From JACDBZ01 sp036262075 (GTDB lineage Bacteria; Chloroflexota; Limnocylindria; QHBO01): DNA of 64,000 bases. Positions 42,456 to 51,221 of this stretch are shown here, in pieces (positions within the stretch are counted from its first letter, which is position 1; each line of letters opens with the position of its first letter). A program made the translations under genes and the position numbers. The stretch is taken from positions 8,789-72,788 of the forward strand of contig DATAJO010000040.1 of the NCBI GenBank assembly GCA_036262075.1, given 5' to 3'. Under the pieces are notes generated by a model, which saw only the letters and a program-made list of their open reading frames with translations, made no database searches and had not been told where the DNA came from.

Positions 42456-44015
42456 GTGACGGCGATGCGCCCCGCGCTCGACGTTCCCGTGCACCCGATC
42501 CTCGTCGCCGCCACGATCGTCGTGACGGCGTGGCTCGACGCCGCCGTGTCGCCCTACGCCGCGACGCGGTCTCTGCTCGTGGCCTTTGGCCTCGCACTGG
42601 TCCTGACGGTCATCGCGTCGGCGGTCGCTCGGTCAGCCCAAGTGGGCGCCCTGGCCGCCACGGCCATCCTGCTCGCGCTCTGGAGTCGCGTGGCGCTCGA
42701 ATTCGTGCTCGAGGTCGTCGGCGCGATGGGGTTCGTCATCGGGGTTGTGTGGCTGCTCCTCGTGGCCCTGCTGGTGATCCTCCTGGTCCGGCGGACGCGC
42801 GGTCGCTGGTCGACGGCGGCCGCCACGACCGCGCTCAACCGCGGATCGGCCCTGGTCCTGCTGGCGGCCCTGCTCCTCGGGATGGTCAACGGACGCCTCC
42901 CGTCGCTCCTCCCCGATTTCGCGCAGGGCGGGCCGATCTCGTCCCTCTACCTCGCCTCCGACGCCGCCGAGGACCGGCCCGACGTCTACGCGATCCTTCT
43001 CGATGGCTATCCCCGGGCCGACGTCCTCGACTACGCGTTCGGCATCGACAACTCCGCGTTCGTCGACGCGCTCACCGAGCGTGGGTTCACGGTCGCGTCG
43101 GAGTCACATTCCAACTATCTCTGGACGCACGTCAGCCTGCCGACGACGCTGAACATGACATTCGCCGAGCAGATCCCCGAGATGCGAGCGGTAATCGACC
43201 TTCAGCGCCCTCGCCAGCCGACGTTGCGCCAACTGGTCTCGAACAGCGCCGCCTTCGGCGTGGCGCGGGATGCCGGCTACACGACCGTCGCGATCGGCTC
43301 GGGCTTCGAGGAGGTCGCTGCCCGGCAGGCCGACGTCTACCTCGACGGTGGCCAGCTCAACGAGTTCGAGATCAGCCTCCTGACCAGCACCTTCGTCGCC
43401 GACCTCATCCGTCCGTTCGCGCCCGACGTCGCCAGCGGCCAGCAGCGCGAACGGATCCGCCACAACCTCGCGGTGCTTCCGGACATCGCCGGAATCGGCG
43501 GAGCGCCCGTCTTCGTGTTTGCCCACGTCCCGTCGCCGCACCAGCCCGTCGTCTTCGGGCCCGACGGACAGCCGGTCGCGGAACCACTGAGGTCGAACTG
43601 GTTCGCGGACTCGCCGGGAGAGCGGGGCCAGGACCCCGAGGAGTTCCGCGAGCGGTATCGTGCCCAGCTGCCGGTCCTCAATGACCTCGTGCTGGATGCG
43701 ATCGACGGCATCCTCGCCGCCTCCGACGAGCCGCCGATCATCGTGGTGTTCGCGGACCATGGTTCCGCGTCGGCCGTCGACTGGAACGAGACCGAACCGG
43801 CGGAGGCCGATCCGGCGCGCCTTCTCGAGCGGACCGGAACGCTGTTCGCGGCGTTCACCCCCGGCCGGACGGACGTCTTTCCCGACGACGTCTCGAACGT
43901 CGACATCTTCCGCCTGCTGTTCGACGCCTACCTGGGGACCGAGTACGGGCCTGCGACTCCGCCCGAGGGCGGCGGGCACGTGCAGCCCGTCGACGCATCG
44001 GTCCTCGACGACTGA
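42456..44015 (+). CDS. Alkaline-phosphatase-superfamily membrane enzyme, paralogue 2 (519 aa)
   Basis: GTG 42456 (or ATG 42465). About five membrane helices precede the catalytic domain. Motifs parallel paralogue 1: Y-A-I-L-L-D-G-Y-P-R-A-D, the T candidate in N-Y-L-W-T-H-V-S, F-A-H-V-P-S-P-H-Q-P-V and V-F-A-D-H-G-S-A-S. The acidic segment after the D-H-G differs from the other paralogues, which have D-H-G followed by V/A-R. It probably works on the outer membrane face on a related but different substrate. It converges on a GT-like gene on the other strand (18-nt gap). Confidence 0.78.
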   Translation: MTAMRPALDVPVHPILVAATIVVTAWLDAAVSPYAATRSLLVAFGLALVLTVIASAVARSAQVGALAATAILLALWSRVALEFVLEVVGAMGFVIGVVWLLLVALLVILLVRRTRGRWSTAAATTALNRGSALVLLAALLLGMVNGRLPSLLPDFAQGGPISSLYLASDAAEDRPDVYAILLDGYPRADVLDYAFGIDNSAFVDALTERGFTVASESHSNYLWTHVSLPTTLNMTFAEQIPEMRAVIDLQRPRQPTLRQLVSNSAAFGVARDAGYTTVAIGSGFEEVAARQADVYLDGGQLNEFEISLLTSTFVADLIRPFAPDVASGQQRERIRHNLAVLPDIAGIGGAPVFVFAHVPSPHQPVVFGPDGQPVAEPLRSNWFADSPGERGQDPEEFRERYRAQLPVLNDLVLDAIDGILAASDEPPIIVVFADHGSASAVDWNETEPAEADPARLLERTGTLFAAFTPGRTDVFPDDVSNVDIFRLLFDAYLGTEYGPATPPEGGGHVQPVDASVLDD

Positions 44016-44033
44016 CCTGGTCGCAGGAGTGAC

Positions 44034-45506
44034 CTAGTTGCAGGAGCGCAGGTACGCGACCTCGTTCTCGTCGCGGTAGACCTCGCACCAGCCCTCGTCC
44101 TCCGCCGGGCCCTTCGTGATGGCGCGGTACGGCGGGAAGATCAGCGCGTCGACCTCGTATCGGTCCGCCACCTCCGCCCAGCCCGGGTCGGCGTCGCGGA
44201 CGAGGCCGTATTCGGTGAGGATGGCGTCGTCGTACATGTCGTTCCGCCCGTCGACCATGACCCGGGCACCGGAGTCGTACATCTGGCCGATGACGTAGCC
44301 GCCCCAGCCGTACTCGGCGAGGATGCGGCCGCTCGGAACGCGTTCCTGGAGGAGCTCGACGCCCTGGACCGGAAGCTCGCGCTCGATGCTGGCCCGCACC
44401 GCTCCCATGAGGTCACGCGGCACGAAGATGATCACGCCCGCGACCGCGATGAGCGCTCCGAGCACCAGCTCCATGATGCGGCGCTGCCGGGCGATGCGCG
44501 GGCTCGGCTCGCGACGGTGCGGTCGCCAGTCCCGGAGCGCCGCGTCGATGCCCACGGCAAGTGCCGGTGCTCCGAGGATCGCCGCGACCGGACCGTTTCG
44601 GAGCGCGAAGAGGGTCATCGCGATGCCCATGAATGCCAGCAGGCTCATCCACCACGGCACGCGCCACCGGCCGAACACCGCGACAGCCGCCATGTAGATC
44701 ACGAGCGGCCAGTGGGCCGGATCGTGGAAATCGGGCGACTGCCACTCGGTGATGTTCGCCGCGCCCCAGTCGCCGGCGTCGACGTAGCGTAGGGGATAGA
44801 GCAGAAGCCCCGGGCCCTCGGGCGTGAGGACCGTTCCGGCCATCGCCAGCGGAACCATGGCAAGCGCCCATCCCTTCGCCTGCGCCATCGGCGTCATGCC
44901 GAAGACGGTCATGACCGCGTACGCCGCGAGGACGACGAGGCCGACCACCCACAGCCCGTGAAGGTTCGCCCAGAGGACGAAGAGGGGAACGAGGGCCAGG
45001 GTCCAGCGCCGTCGGTCGGGCCGCAGGTGGACGAGGCCCGCGACGAGCAGGGCGAACATCACCCAGGACAGGGCTTGGGGCCGGATCGTCGCGTAGGGGA
45101 TGATCAGGAGGGCCGTCAGCGCGGTCGCACCGGCGACCGCGACGGTCCGGAGCCCGAGCCGATGCAGCGCCACCGCGAGGATCGCCACGGCAACGACCGG
45201 TACGGCCGCGAAGATCAGGACGGCGCCCAGATAGCCGATGCCGTCGACGAGCACGGCAATGATCAGCTCACCCAGCCACTCGTGGAGCGTCCACGGCTGG
45301 CCGCCCCACGTGAAGCTGAACGGGTCGGTGCGCGGGAAATCCCCGGCCGCGATCAGGCGGCCCGTTTGGATGTGCCAGTAGAAGTCGGAGTCCCACGGTC
45401 CCTTGGACAGGAACGCCGCATACAGCAGGGCGCCGAGGACGACCACGTGAATGGCGATCGGCGACGGGAGCCAGCGGTGCAGGTCCGGGGTGGTGCGTGA
45501 ACGCAT
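44034..45506 (-). CDS. Polytopic GT-C-type membrane protein with D-x-D-F-Y-W-H motif (490 aa)
   Basis: ATG 45506 chosen; a TTG at 45542 would add 12 non-hydrophobic residues. About ten membrane helices. The first outer loop has D-S-D-F-Y-W-H-I-Q-T-G-R, a recurring motif of GT-C-like glycosyltransferases, plus H-E-W-L-G-E-L. A soluble C-terminal domain (~400-490) ends with V-M-V-D-G-R-N-D-M-Y. It probably transfers a sugar from a polyprenyl carrier outside the membrane. Acceptor unknown. It is divergent from the GT87 gene at 45614. Confidence 0.72.
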   Translation of the reverse strand: MRSRTTPDLHRWLPSPIAIHVVVLGALLYAAFLSKGPWDSDFYWHIQTGRLIAAGDFPRTDPFSFTWGGQPWTLHEWLGELIIAVLVDGIGYLGAVLIFAAVPVVAVAILAVALHRLGLRTVAVAGATALTALLIIPYATIRPQALSWVMFALLVAGLVHLRPDRRRWTLALVPLFVLWANLHGLWVVGLVVLAAYAVMTVFGMTPMAQAKGWALAMVPLAMAGTVLTPEGPGLLLYPLRYVDAGDWGAANITEWQSPDFHDPAHWPLVIYMAAVAVFGRWRVPWWMSLLAFMGIAMTLFALRNGPVAAILGAPALAVGIDAALRDWRPHRREPSPRIARQRRIMELVLGALIAVAGVIIFVPRDLMGAVRASIERELPVQGVELLQERVPSGRILAEYGWGGYVIGQMYDSGARVMVDGRNDMYDDAILTEYGLVRDADPGWAEVADRYEVDALIFPPYRAITKGPAEDEGWCEVYRDENEVAYLRSCN

Positions 45507-45577
45507 CGGGGGCGAGTCTACGGTGTGAAGACGGCGCGACAAGGCACCGGTGGTCCTATCACCCGCCGTTCGTCCCG

Positions 45578-45605
45578 TTGAGCGGGGAGTGACGAGCGGT
45601 ACCCT
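45578..45605 (+). promoter_or_regulatory. Possibly leaderless promoter of the second GT87 gene
   Basis: TTGAGC (45578-45583), 16-nt spacer, TACCCT (45600-45605), then only 8 nt to the ATG at 45614. No ribosome binding site is present, in keeping with a leaderless message. Confidence 0.55.
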
Positions 45606-45613
45606 GCGCCCCG

Positions 45614-46450
45614 ATGGATGCGGCCACCCTTCGCTCGTCCGCGCTCGACCGATGGCGGCCGCTGCTGCCCGCCGTCTACTGGGTCGTCACGGCCATCGGC
45701 GCGGCCTGGTGCTTCCTCATCGTCTTCGACGTCGTGCCGTACGGACTGTGCGGGAACACCGGCACCGTGCCGTGCGACGCCTACAGCTACTGGGCCGTCG
45801 ACGCGACCCCGTACACCTGGGAGACGAACCTCGAATATCGCTACTCGCCGGCGTTCCTGTGGGCGATCGCACCGCTGACCTGGATGCCGTTCGGGGCGTT
45901 TCTCGCGGCATGGACGGCGCTCCACGTCGCCGCCGCGATCTGGCTGCGCGTCGGCTGGATCCTCATCATCCCGGCGCTGAACGAGGATGTCCTGCGGGGC
46001 AACATCAGCCTGTTCCTGGCGGTCGCCGCCGTCCTTGCCATTCGGCAGTCCGGCGCGTGGTGGGCCCCCGTGCTCCTCACCAAGGTCACGCCCGGCGTCG
46101 GGATCGTGTGGCACGCGGTGCGTCGAGAATGGAGGTCGCTCGCCGGTGCGGTCGGGGTGACGGCGGCGATCGTGGCCATCGGCTTCGTCCTGGACGCCGG
46201 CCTATGGCGCGCGTGGATCGACACGCTGGCGAATGCCGACGCCACGTACGAGGTGGGTCACCCGCTCGGGCCGCCCCTCCTCCGGGTGGGGATCGCCGCC
46301 GTGGTGGTCGGGTTCGGGGCGTGGACCAGCCGTGCGTGGCTCGTGCCCGTCGCGATGTTCGTCGCGGTCCCCGGCCTGTGGTGGTTCAACTGGGCGCTGC
46401 TCGCGGCGATCCCCCGGCTCCTCGAGCGTGGGCCGGCACCGCAGTCGTGA
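45614..46450 (+). CDS. GT87-like polyprenyl-phosphosugar transferase (278 aa)
   Basis: About eight membrane helices. The first outer loop contains C-D-A-Y-S-Y-W and the family motif Y-R-Y-S-P-A-F, followed by N-E-D-V-L-R-G-N-I-S. This R-G-N segment also occurs in the GT87 protein at 39906 (L-R-G-N-I-H), so the two are close paralogues. It overlaps the next gene by 4 nt (GTGA), repeating the GT87 then phosphatase-superfamily order seen at 39906-42175. Confidence 0.75.
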   Translation: MDAATLRSSALDRWRPLLPAVYWVVTAIGAAWCFLIVFDVVPYGLCGNTGTVPCDAYSYWAVDATPYTWETNLEYRYSPAFLWAIAPLTWMPFGAFLAAWTALHVAAAIWLRVGWILIIPALNEDVLRGNISLFLAVAAVLAIRQSGAWWAPVLLTKVTPGVGIVWHAVRREWRSLAGAVGVTAAIVAIGFVLDAGLWRAWIDTLANADATYEVGHPLGPPLLRVGIAAVVVGFGAWTSRAWLVPVAMFVAVPGLWWFNWALLAAIPRLLERGPAPQS

Positions 46451-47724
46451 AGGTCGTGCGGAATCGCGTCATTCCCGCGGCGGCGGCCTCGTTCCTGACG
46501 TGGTCGGCCGTCGTCATGCTCGTCGCGACCACGATCGCGGCACCGCTCGACGTCCTCGGGCGACCGATGCTCATTGGCCTGGTCGTGGCGGCAGCCATCT
46601 CGGTCGCATCGATCCCCCTCGGAGCGTTCGGTCGCTACGGGGCGGTCGCGATGACGATCCTGTTCCTCCTGCCTGCGCTGTGGTGGCTGGTCGCGGCGCT
46701 CGGGCTCGTCGAGGTCGCTGCCGCGCTCGCGGCCCGTTGGCGGCGGGCCGAGCGATGGCCGATCGGGCGCGCGTCGGTCCTCCTCGTGGGACTGCTGTGC
46801 GTGGTGAGCGCCGTCCAGCTGGCACCGCGCTCCCTCGACTACGTCGGCGAACGGCCGCCGGCCATCGCGGACGCCGACGTCCCGGTCTACCTGCTCCTTG
46901 TGGACGGCTACCCGCGAATCGACACGCTCCAGGGCCTGGGGATCGAGAACGACGCTTTCGTCCATGCGCTCGAGGAGCGCGGGTTCGACCACTATCCGGA
47001 TGCGACGTCGCTGCACCAGTGGACGCATCGGACGCTGGATGCCATGGCCGCGACGGACCCGCGGGCGGTGCCCGACGAGGGAGGAAGCGCTGCCGATCGC
47101 GAGGAGGTCCGCGAACGCCTTGGCATGCCGGAGAACTTCGTCGTGATCGATCCGCCTGCCAGCCATGTCATGATGCGGGGCGGTCCGACCATCAGCGCCG
47201 GAGGCATGAACGACTTCGAGGCGCACCTCATCGGTCGATCGGTCGTGACCTGGATCGCTCCCGAGCTCGCGCGCGATCTCGTCGAGGCCGGGCTTCGGCG
47301 CCACCTGGAGGGAACGTTGGACCTCGTGGCCCGGACGCCGTCAAGACAGCTCTTCGCCCACCTCCTCGCGCCCCATCCGCCATTCCTCTACGCCGACGGC
47401 TTGTCAACGTGCTGGCCAGCCTGCGGCACGTTCGAAGTGGACGCGGAGAAGCTCGGCATGAGCCGTGACGCCTGGGCCGCCCATATGGATCGCCACCTGG
47501 ACGGGGTCAACCGCCGGCTGTTGGACGCGGTCGATCGGGTCCTCGACGCCCATCCCGATGCGGTCATCGTCCTGTTCGGCGACCACGGTGCGCGCTACGG
47601 AGGCGATCGGGACGAGCCCCACCGAACGTTCCTGGCGGCGCGGACGCCGGGCGCTCCGCACCTCTTCGATGCCGAACCGCATCCGCACGCCATCCTTTCC
47701 GTCCTCGCGGAGTTTCTCCGGTGA
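46447..47724 (+). CDS. Alkaline-phosphatase-superfamily membrane enzyme, paralogue 3 (425 aa)
   Basis: GTG 46447 overlaps the GT87 stop. Four membrane helices (~10-125), then Y-L-L-L-V-D-G-Y-P-R-I-D, candidate nucleophile Thr in L-H-Q-W-T-H-R-T, F-A-H-L-L-A-P-H-P-P-F, a C-W-P-A-C pair and L-F-G-D-H-G-A-R. Shortest of the four paralogues. Expected to act outside the membrane on a phosphate ester or anhydride. Overlaps the following GT87 gene by 4 nt. Confidence 0.78.
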   Translation: MKVVRNRVIPAAAASFLTWSAVVMLVATTIAAPLDVLGRPMLIGLVVAAAISVASIPLGAFGRYGAVAMTILFLLPALWWLVAALGLVEVAAALAARWRRAERWPIGRASVLLVGLLCVVSAVQLAPRSLDYVGERPPAIADADVPVYLLLVDGYPRIDTLQGLGIENDAFVHALEERGFDHYPDATSLHQWTHRTLDAMAATDPRAVPDEGGSAADREEVRERLGMPENFVVIDPPASHVMMRGGPTISAGGMNDFEAHLIGRSVVTWIAPELARDLVEAGLRRHLEGTLDLVARTPSRQLFAHLLAPHPPFLYADGLSTCWPACGTFEVDAEKLGMSRDAWAAHMDRHLDGVNRRLLDAVDRVLDAHPDAVIVLFGDHGARYGGDRDEPHRTFLAARTPGAPHLFDAEPHPHAILSVLAEFLR

Positions 47725-48746
47725 GACTCCGCGCTGGCCATCTCGTGCTCCTCACGGCCGCGGCGTTCCTGCTCGCCGACGCGATCATCGTGTGGATCGG
47801 CGCCCGGGCGGACTTCGGCTTCGACTTCACGTGCTGCTACCAGCAGGCCGCCGCGCGGGCCGTCGAGGACCCGGCATCGCTGTACGAGTGGTCCGACACG
47901 TACACGTTCCGCTACACACCGCTGGGCGCGCTCGTCTTCGCCCCCCTGGTCCCGCTGTCCGAGTCCGCGGCCACGTTGGCGTGGCTCGTGGCGAAGCTGG
48001 CGATCCTCGCGATCGCCGCGGCATGGTTCTCCAACCGATGGACCGGCACGCAACGCTGGCTTGCGTTCGCCGCCGTGGTCGCCTTCCCGCCGCTCGTCCA
48101 CGACCTCGTCATCGGCAACGTGAGCACGCTCACATTCCTCGTCCTCCTCGCGCTCGCCCGATGGACCGATGGGCGCGGTGGCATCGCCCTCGGGCTGCTG
48201 CTCATCCTCATGCCCAAGCCGCACCTCCTTCCGATCCTCGCCTACCTCGCGCTGCGGCGGCGGCGTGACGCGATCTCCGCCACGGCCACCGCGGTGGCAG
48301 GGGCCGTCGTCGGCCTCGCGCTGTTCGGTACCGGGCCGTGGCTGGAATTCGTCGGCACCCTTCGCGAGCCGCTCGAGCGCACGTTCACGGCCAATGTCGG
48401 CTTCAGCGGACTCCTCGGTCCCGCCGGCGTCGTCGTCGGCGTCGTGGTCGCCGTCGCCATCTTCGCCGCCGCGGTCGTCATCGGCGGGACGCGTGGCTAC
48501 GGGCTCGCGATCCTGTCCGGCATCGCGGCCGGCCCGTACACGTTCATCCACTACCTGGCGGGGACGCTCGTCGCCGCCGAACCCGTGCTCAGGACCCGTC
48601 CACGGTGGCTCGCCCCGTTCCCGTGGCTCCTCGTCTTCTTCCCGCTGATCCCGGTCTGGCTCACCGCGCTGGCGGCGGTCGTGGCACGCTCCCCGGAGCC
48701 TGCTGGCGGCGAGGAAGCGGAGCGGCCAGCAGCAGCGCGAGGTTGA
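47721..48746 (+). CDS. GT87-like membrane glycosyltransferase (341 aa)
   Basis: GTG 47721. About nine membrane helices. The outer loop D-F-T-C-C-Y-Q-Q and the motif F-R-Y-T-P-L-G mark the GT87/DUF2029 family, with G-N-V-S-T-L-T in the place of the R-G-N segment of its paralogues. The last ~86 nt, a Pro/Ala/Glu-rich tail after W-L-T-A-L, overlap the 3' end of the oppositely oriented GT87 gene. Probably last in the operon from 45614. Confidence 0.75.
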   Translation: MRLRAGHLVLLTAAAFLLADAIIVWIGARADFGFDFTCCYQQAAARAVEDPASLYEWSDTYTFRYTPLGALVFAPLVPLSESAATLAWLVAKLAILAIAAAWFSNRWTGTQRWLAFAAVVAFPPLVHDLVIGNVSTLTFLVLLALARWTDGRGGIALGLLLILMPKPHLLPILAYLALRRRRDAISATATAVAGAVVGLALFGTGPWLEFVGTLREPLERTFTANVGFSGLLGPAGVVVGVVVAVAIFAAAVVIGGTRGYGLAILSGIAAGPYTFIHYLAGTLVAAEPVLRTRPRWLAPFPWLLVFFPLIPVWLTALAAVVARSPEPAGGEEAERPAAARG

Positions 48747-49518
48747 CGAGCAGCACGCGCGGCAGCGCCACGAGCTGGAGCAGCGTGGCGAGCAGCCAGC
48801 CGTAGCGCGTGCGCGCCCACCAGATGGCGGCAACCAGGACGGCAACCGTCCCGACGATCCAGGGAACGACGCCGAGGGCGCGCAGCGACATGCCCGGGAT
48901 CGTCTCGGTGGCCACCGGATCGGTCAGGTAGAAGCGGAGCATCGGCTCCAGCCACGGGAGCTGCACGAGCGCGAGCACGGCCATCGCCACGGCGTACCAG
49001 CCCAGCGGCACCCAGTCGCGCCGCCCGACGTACCACGCCAGCGCGAGCGCCGGGTGGAGCTTGAGCATGGTCGCCAGCGCGAGCGCCGGTCCTCCCCATG
49101 CGCCGATGAACGGCACGACCGCGAGCAGCGCCACGACGATGGCCTGGGCGTTGCCGTTCAGAAGCTGCTGCCCCCACGCGCCGATGAGGAGGGCGGCCGG
49201 GAGGAGCCCGGCCGGTCCGGCAACGCGCCACGCGACGACGATCGGGACGGCCGTCGCGACCGCCAGGATGGCGTACCAGAGCGGCGGCCAGCCGAGGACC
49301 GGGATGGCCATCGCGAGGAGCGGCGGGTACCGGTAGCGGTAGTCCTCCGGCACCGCTCCGGCGGACGCGTAGGGATCGCCGGCCGTCCACAGGTCGTGCG
49401 CGGCCCGGTTGTACGTGTCGAGATCCGCGCCGATCGACGTGGTGTCGGCCAGGTACCACGCGCCCGCCAGTCCGAGCGCGAGGTAGACCGCGACGAGGAG
49501 CACCCAGCGCGTGTTCAC
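48661..49518 (-). CDS. GT87-like membrane glycosyltransferase (285 aa), convergent overlap
   Basis: GTG 49518 is preferred because the product then begins directly at the first membrane helix; an ATG at 49617 would overlap the promoter and start of the divergent gene. About eight helices, outer-loop D-L-D-T-Y and the motif Y-R-Y-P-P-L. N-G-N-A-Q-A matches the family's G-N segment. The C-terminal basic tail overlaps the tail of the 47721 gene by 86 nt, so transcripts of the two would be complementary there. Confidence 0.72.
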   Translation of the reverse strand: MNTRWVLLVAVYLALGLAGAWYLADTTSIGADLDTYNRAAHDLWTAGDPYASAGAVPEDYRYRYPPLLAMAIPVLGWPPLWYAILAVATAVPIVVAWRVAGPAGLLPAALLIGAWGQQLLNGNAQAIVVALLAVVPFIGAWGGPALALATMLKLHPALALAWYVGRRDWVPLGWYAVAMAVLALVQLPWLEPMLRFYLTDPVATETIPGMSLRALGVVPWIVGTVAVLVAAIWWARTRYGWLLATLLQLVALPRVLLVNLALLLAAPLPRRQQAPGSVPRPPPAR

Positions 49519-49593
49519 GGGCCGCACGGTAGCAGTCGGGCCGTAGGCCGCCGCTGGTACCTCCGGGTGGGCGGAAGGCGTCGGGGCTGCCGG

Positions 49594-49599
49594 TAGACT
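49594..49599 (+). promoter_or_regulatory. -10 box of a possibly leaderless start
   Basis: TAGACT lies 8 nt before the ATG at 49608, and no Shine-Dalgarno sequence is present. The -35 region is not recognisable, so this is weaker than the promoters at 23145, 25506 and 45578. Confidence 0.4.
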
Positions 49600-49607
49600 G
49601 CCCGGCG

Positions 49608-51221
49608 ATGCATCCACGCATGCGCGACCTGGTCGCGCTCGCCATCGGGGCCATCGTGGCCCGAACGCTGGCAGTCGCCCTCGTCCCGTGGCCGCCGTTC
49701 ACCGATCCGGCGTACTACTCCCTCGTGGCGCAGCGGCTGGCCGAGGGCCACGGCTTCACGATCCCGGTGCTCTACAGCTTCCTCGAGGTCGGCAGCCGGA
49801 TCCCGGATCCGGCGACGCTGCCGGTGGCGAGCAACGGGCACTGGATGCCGCTCACCTCGATCGTCGCGGCGGGATCGATGGCGCTGTTCGGACCGACCTA
49901 CGTGGCGGGCACGATCCCGCTCGTCGTCCTGTCGGCCGCGCTCGCGCCGTTCACGTACTGGCTGGCGCTCGAGCTTGGCGCTTCGCGCGGCGCGGCCATC
50001 GCCGCCGGCATCCTCGCCATCTTCGCCGGCCCGCTGCTGATCATGTACCCGACGACCGACAACTTCGCCGTCTTCGGGGTGGCCGGGGCCGGAAGCCTGT
50101 ACGCGTCGACCCGCGCGATCGGCGCATCGCGTCCCGGGCCGTGGCTCGTGCTCGCCGGCGCCCTGGCCGGGCTCGCCACGCTGGCACGCATCGACGGCGT
50201 TCTGCTGACGATCGCGGTCGCGACGGCCTGGTTCGTCCGCCGAGGGTGGAGCCCGTGGCGACCCGCGGTCACCGGCGGGGCGAGCGTCGCCTGGGGCGCC
50301 GCGTCGGCGCTGGCCTTCCTCGCCGTCATCGCGCCGTGGGCGGCTCGGAACCTGGCGACGTACGGCAGCCCGCTCCCGTCGGCCGGCGGCCACACGCTCT
50401 GGATCCGGACGTACAACGAGCAGTTCTCAATCGGCCACGAGGTGAGCCTCGGCACGTACCTCGACTGGGGCCTCCCGAATATCGTCGGGTCCAAGCTGAC
50501 TGCCGCCGGCGAGCTGATCGGCCGGACCGGCGTGCTCCTGGGCGGGGTGTTCCTCCTGTTCTTCGCCGCCGGGCTGTGGATGCGGCGACGAGAGCCGCGC
50601 CTCGCGCCGTTCGCGGTCTACTTCGCCGTCATGTTCGTCGCCATGGCGGGGATCTTCACGTTCCACGCCCCGAGAGGCGCCTTCTACCATTCAGCGCCGG
50701 CCTGGCTCCCCTGGGCCTTCGCGATCGGCACGATGGCCGTGGCGCCGACCGCGACGGCGGCGGGCCGGCTGTGGCCGTTCCTGCGGCGACCGGCGACGCA
50801 TCGGTTCCTGCTGACGGCCGGCGTGGCGGGAGCGATCGTCCTGTCGGTCGTCGGGTCGGCGATCCTTCACGCCCAGTGGAGCCGCTCGCGCGACCGAGAC
50901 GAGCAGGCGGCCGCGTACCTGCTCGCCAACGCGGAGCGGACCGACGTCGTGATGGGCAGCGATCCGGCGAGCATCTTTCCGCTGACGCAGAACCCGGGCG
51001 TGGCGGCACCGTTCGATCCGTACCCGGTCGTCGAGGACGTCGTCGAGGCGTACGGCGTGGACTGGGTCGTCGTGTACCGCCCGGGACCGGGCGAGACGGA
51101 TCCGCTCGGGCTCTGGGACGGCGCCGCGGCGACCGACAGCGAGGGCAACCACCCGGCGTTCCTGCCCGCCGAGCCCGCGTTCGAGGGCGATGACCTGAGG
51201 ATCTTCCGTGTCACGCGCTGA
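49608..51221 (+). CDS. GT39-like (PMT_2) membrane glycosyltransferase (537 aa)
   Basis: About eleven membrane helices with an N-terminal outer loop T-D-P-A-Y-Y-S-L-V-A-Q-R-L-A-E-G, the typical acidic and Tyr-containing loop of ArnT/PMT_2 proteins, which take sugars from polyprenyl phosphate. A C-terminal soluble segment (~420-537) begins R-D-E-Q-A-A-A-Y-L-L-A-N-A. Acceptor unknown. It overlaps the next gene by 14 nt. Confidence 0.78.
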   Translation: MHPRMRDLVALAIGAIVARTLAVALVPWPPFTDPAYYSLVAQRLAEGHGFTIPVLYSFLEVGSRIPDPATLPVASNGHWMPLTSIVAAGSMALFGPTYVAGTIPLVVLSAALAPFTYWLALELGASRGAAIAAGILAIFAGPLLIMYPTTDNFAVFGVAGAGSLYASTRAIGASRPGPWLVLAGALAGLATLARIDGVLLTIAVATAWFVRRGWSPWRPAVTGGASVAWGAASALAFLAVIAPWAARNLATYGSPLPSAGGHTLWIRTYNEQFSIGHEVSLGTYLDWGLPNIVGSKLTAAGELIGRTGVLLGGVFLLFFAAGLWMRRREPRLAPFAVYFAVMFVAMAGIFTFHAPRGAFYHSAPAWLPWAFAIGTMAVAPTATAAGRLWPFLRRPATHRFLLTAGVAGAIVLSVVGSAILHAQWSRSRDRDEQAAAYLLANAERTDVVMGSDPASIFPLTQNPGVAAPFDPYPVVEDVVEAYGVDWVVVYRPGPGETDPLGLWDGAAATDSEGNHPAFLPAEPAFEGDDLRIFRVTR

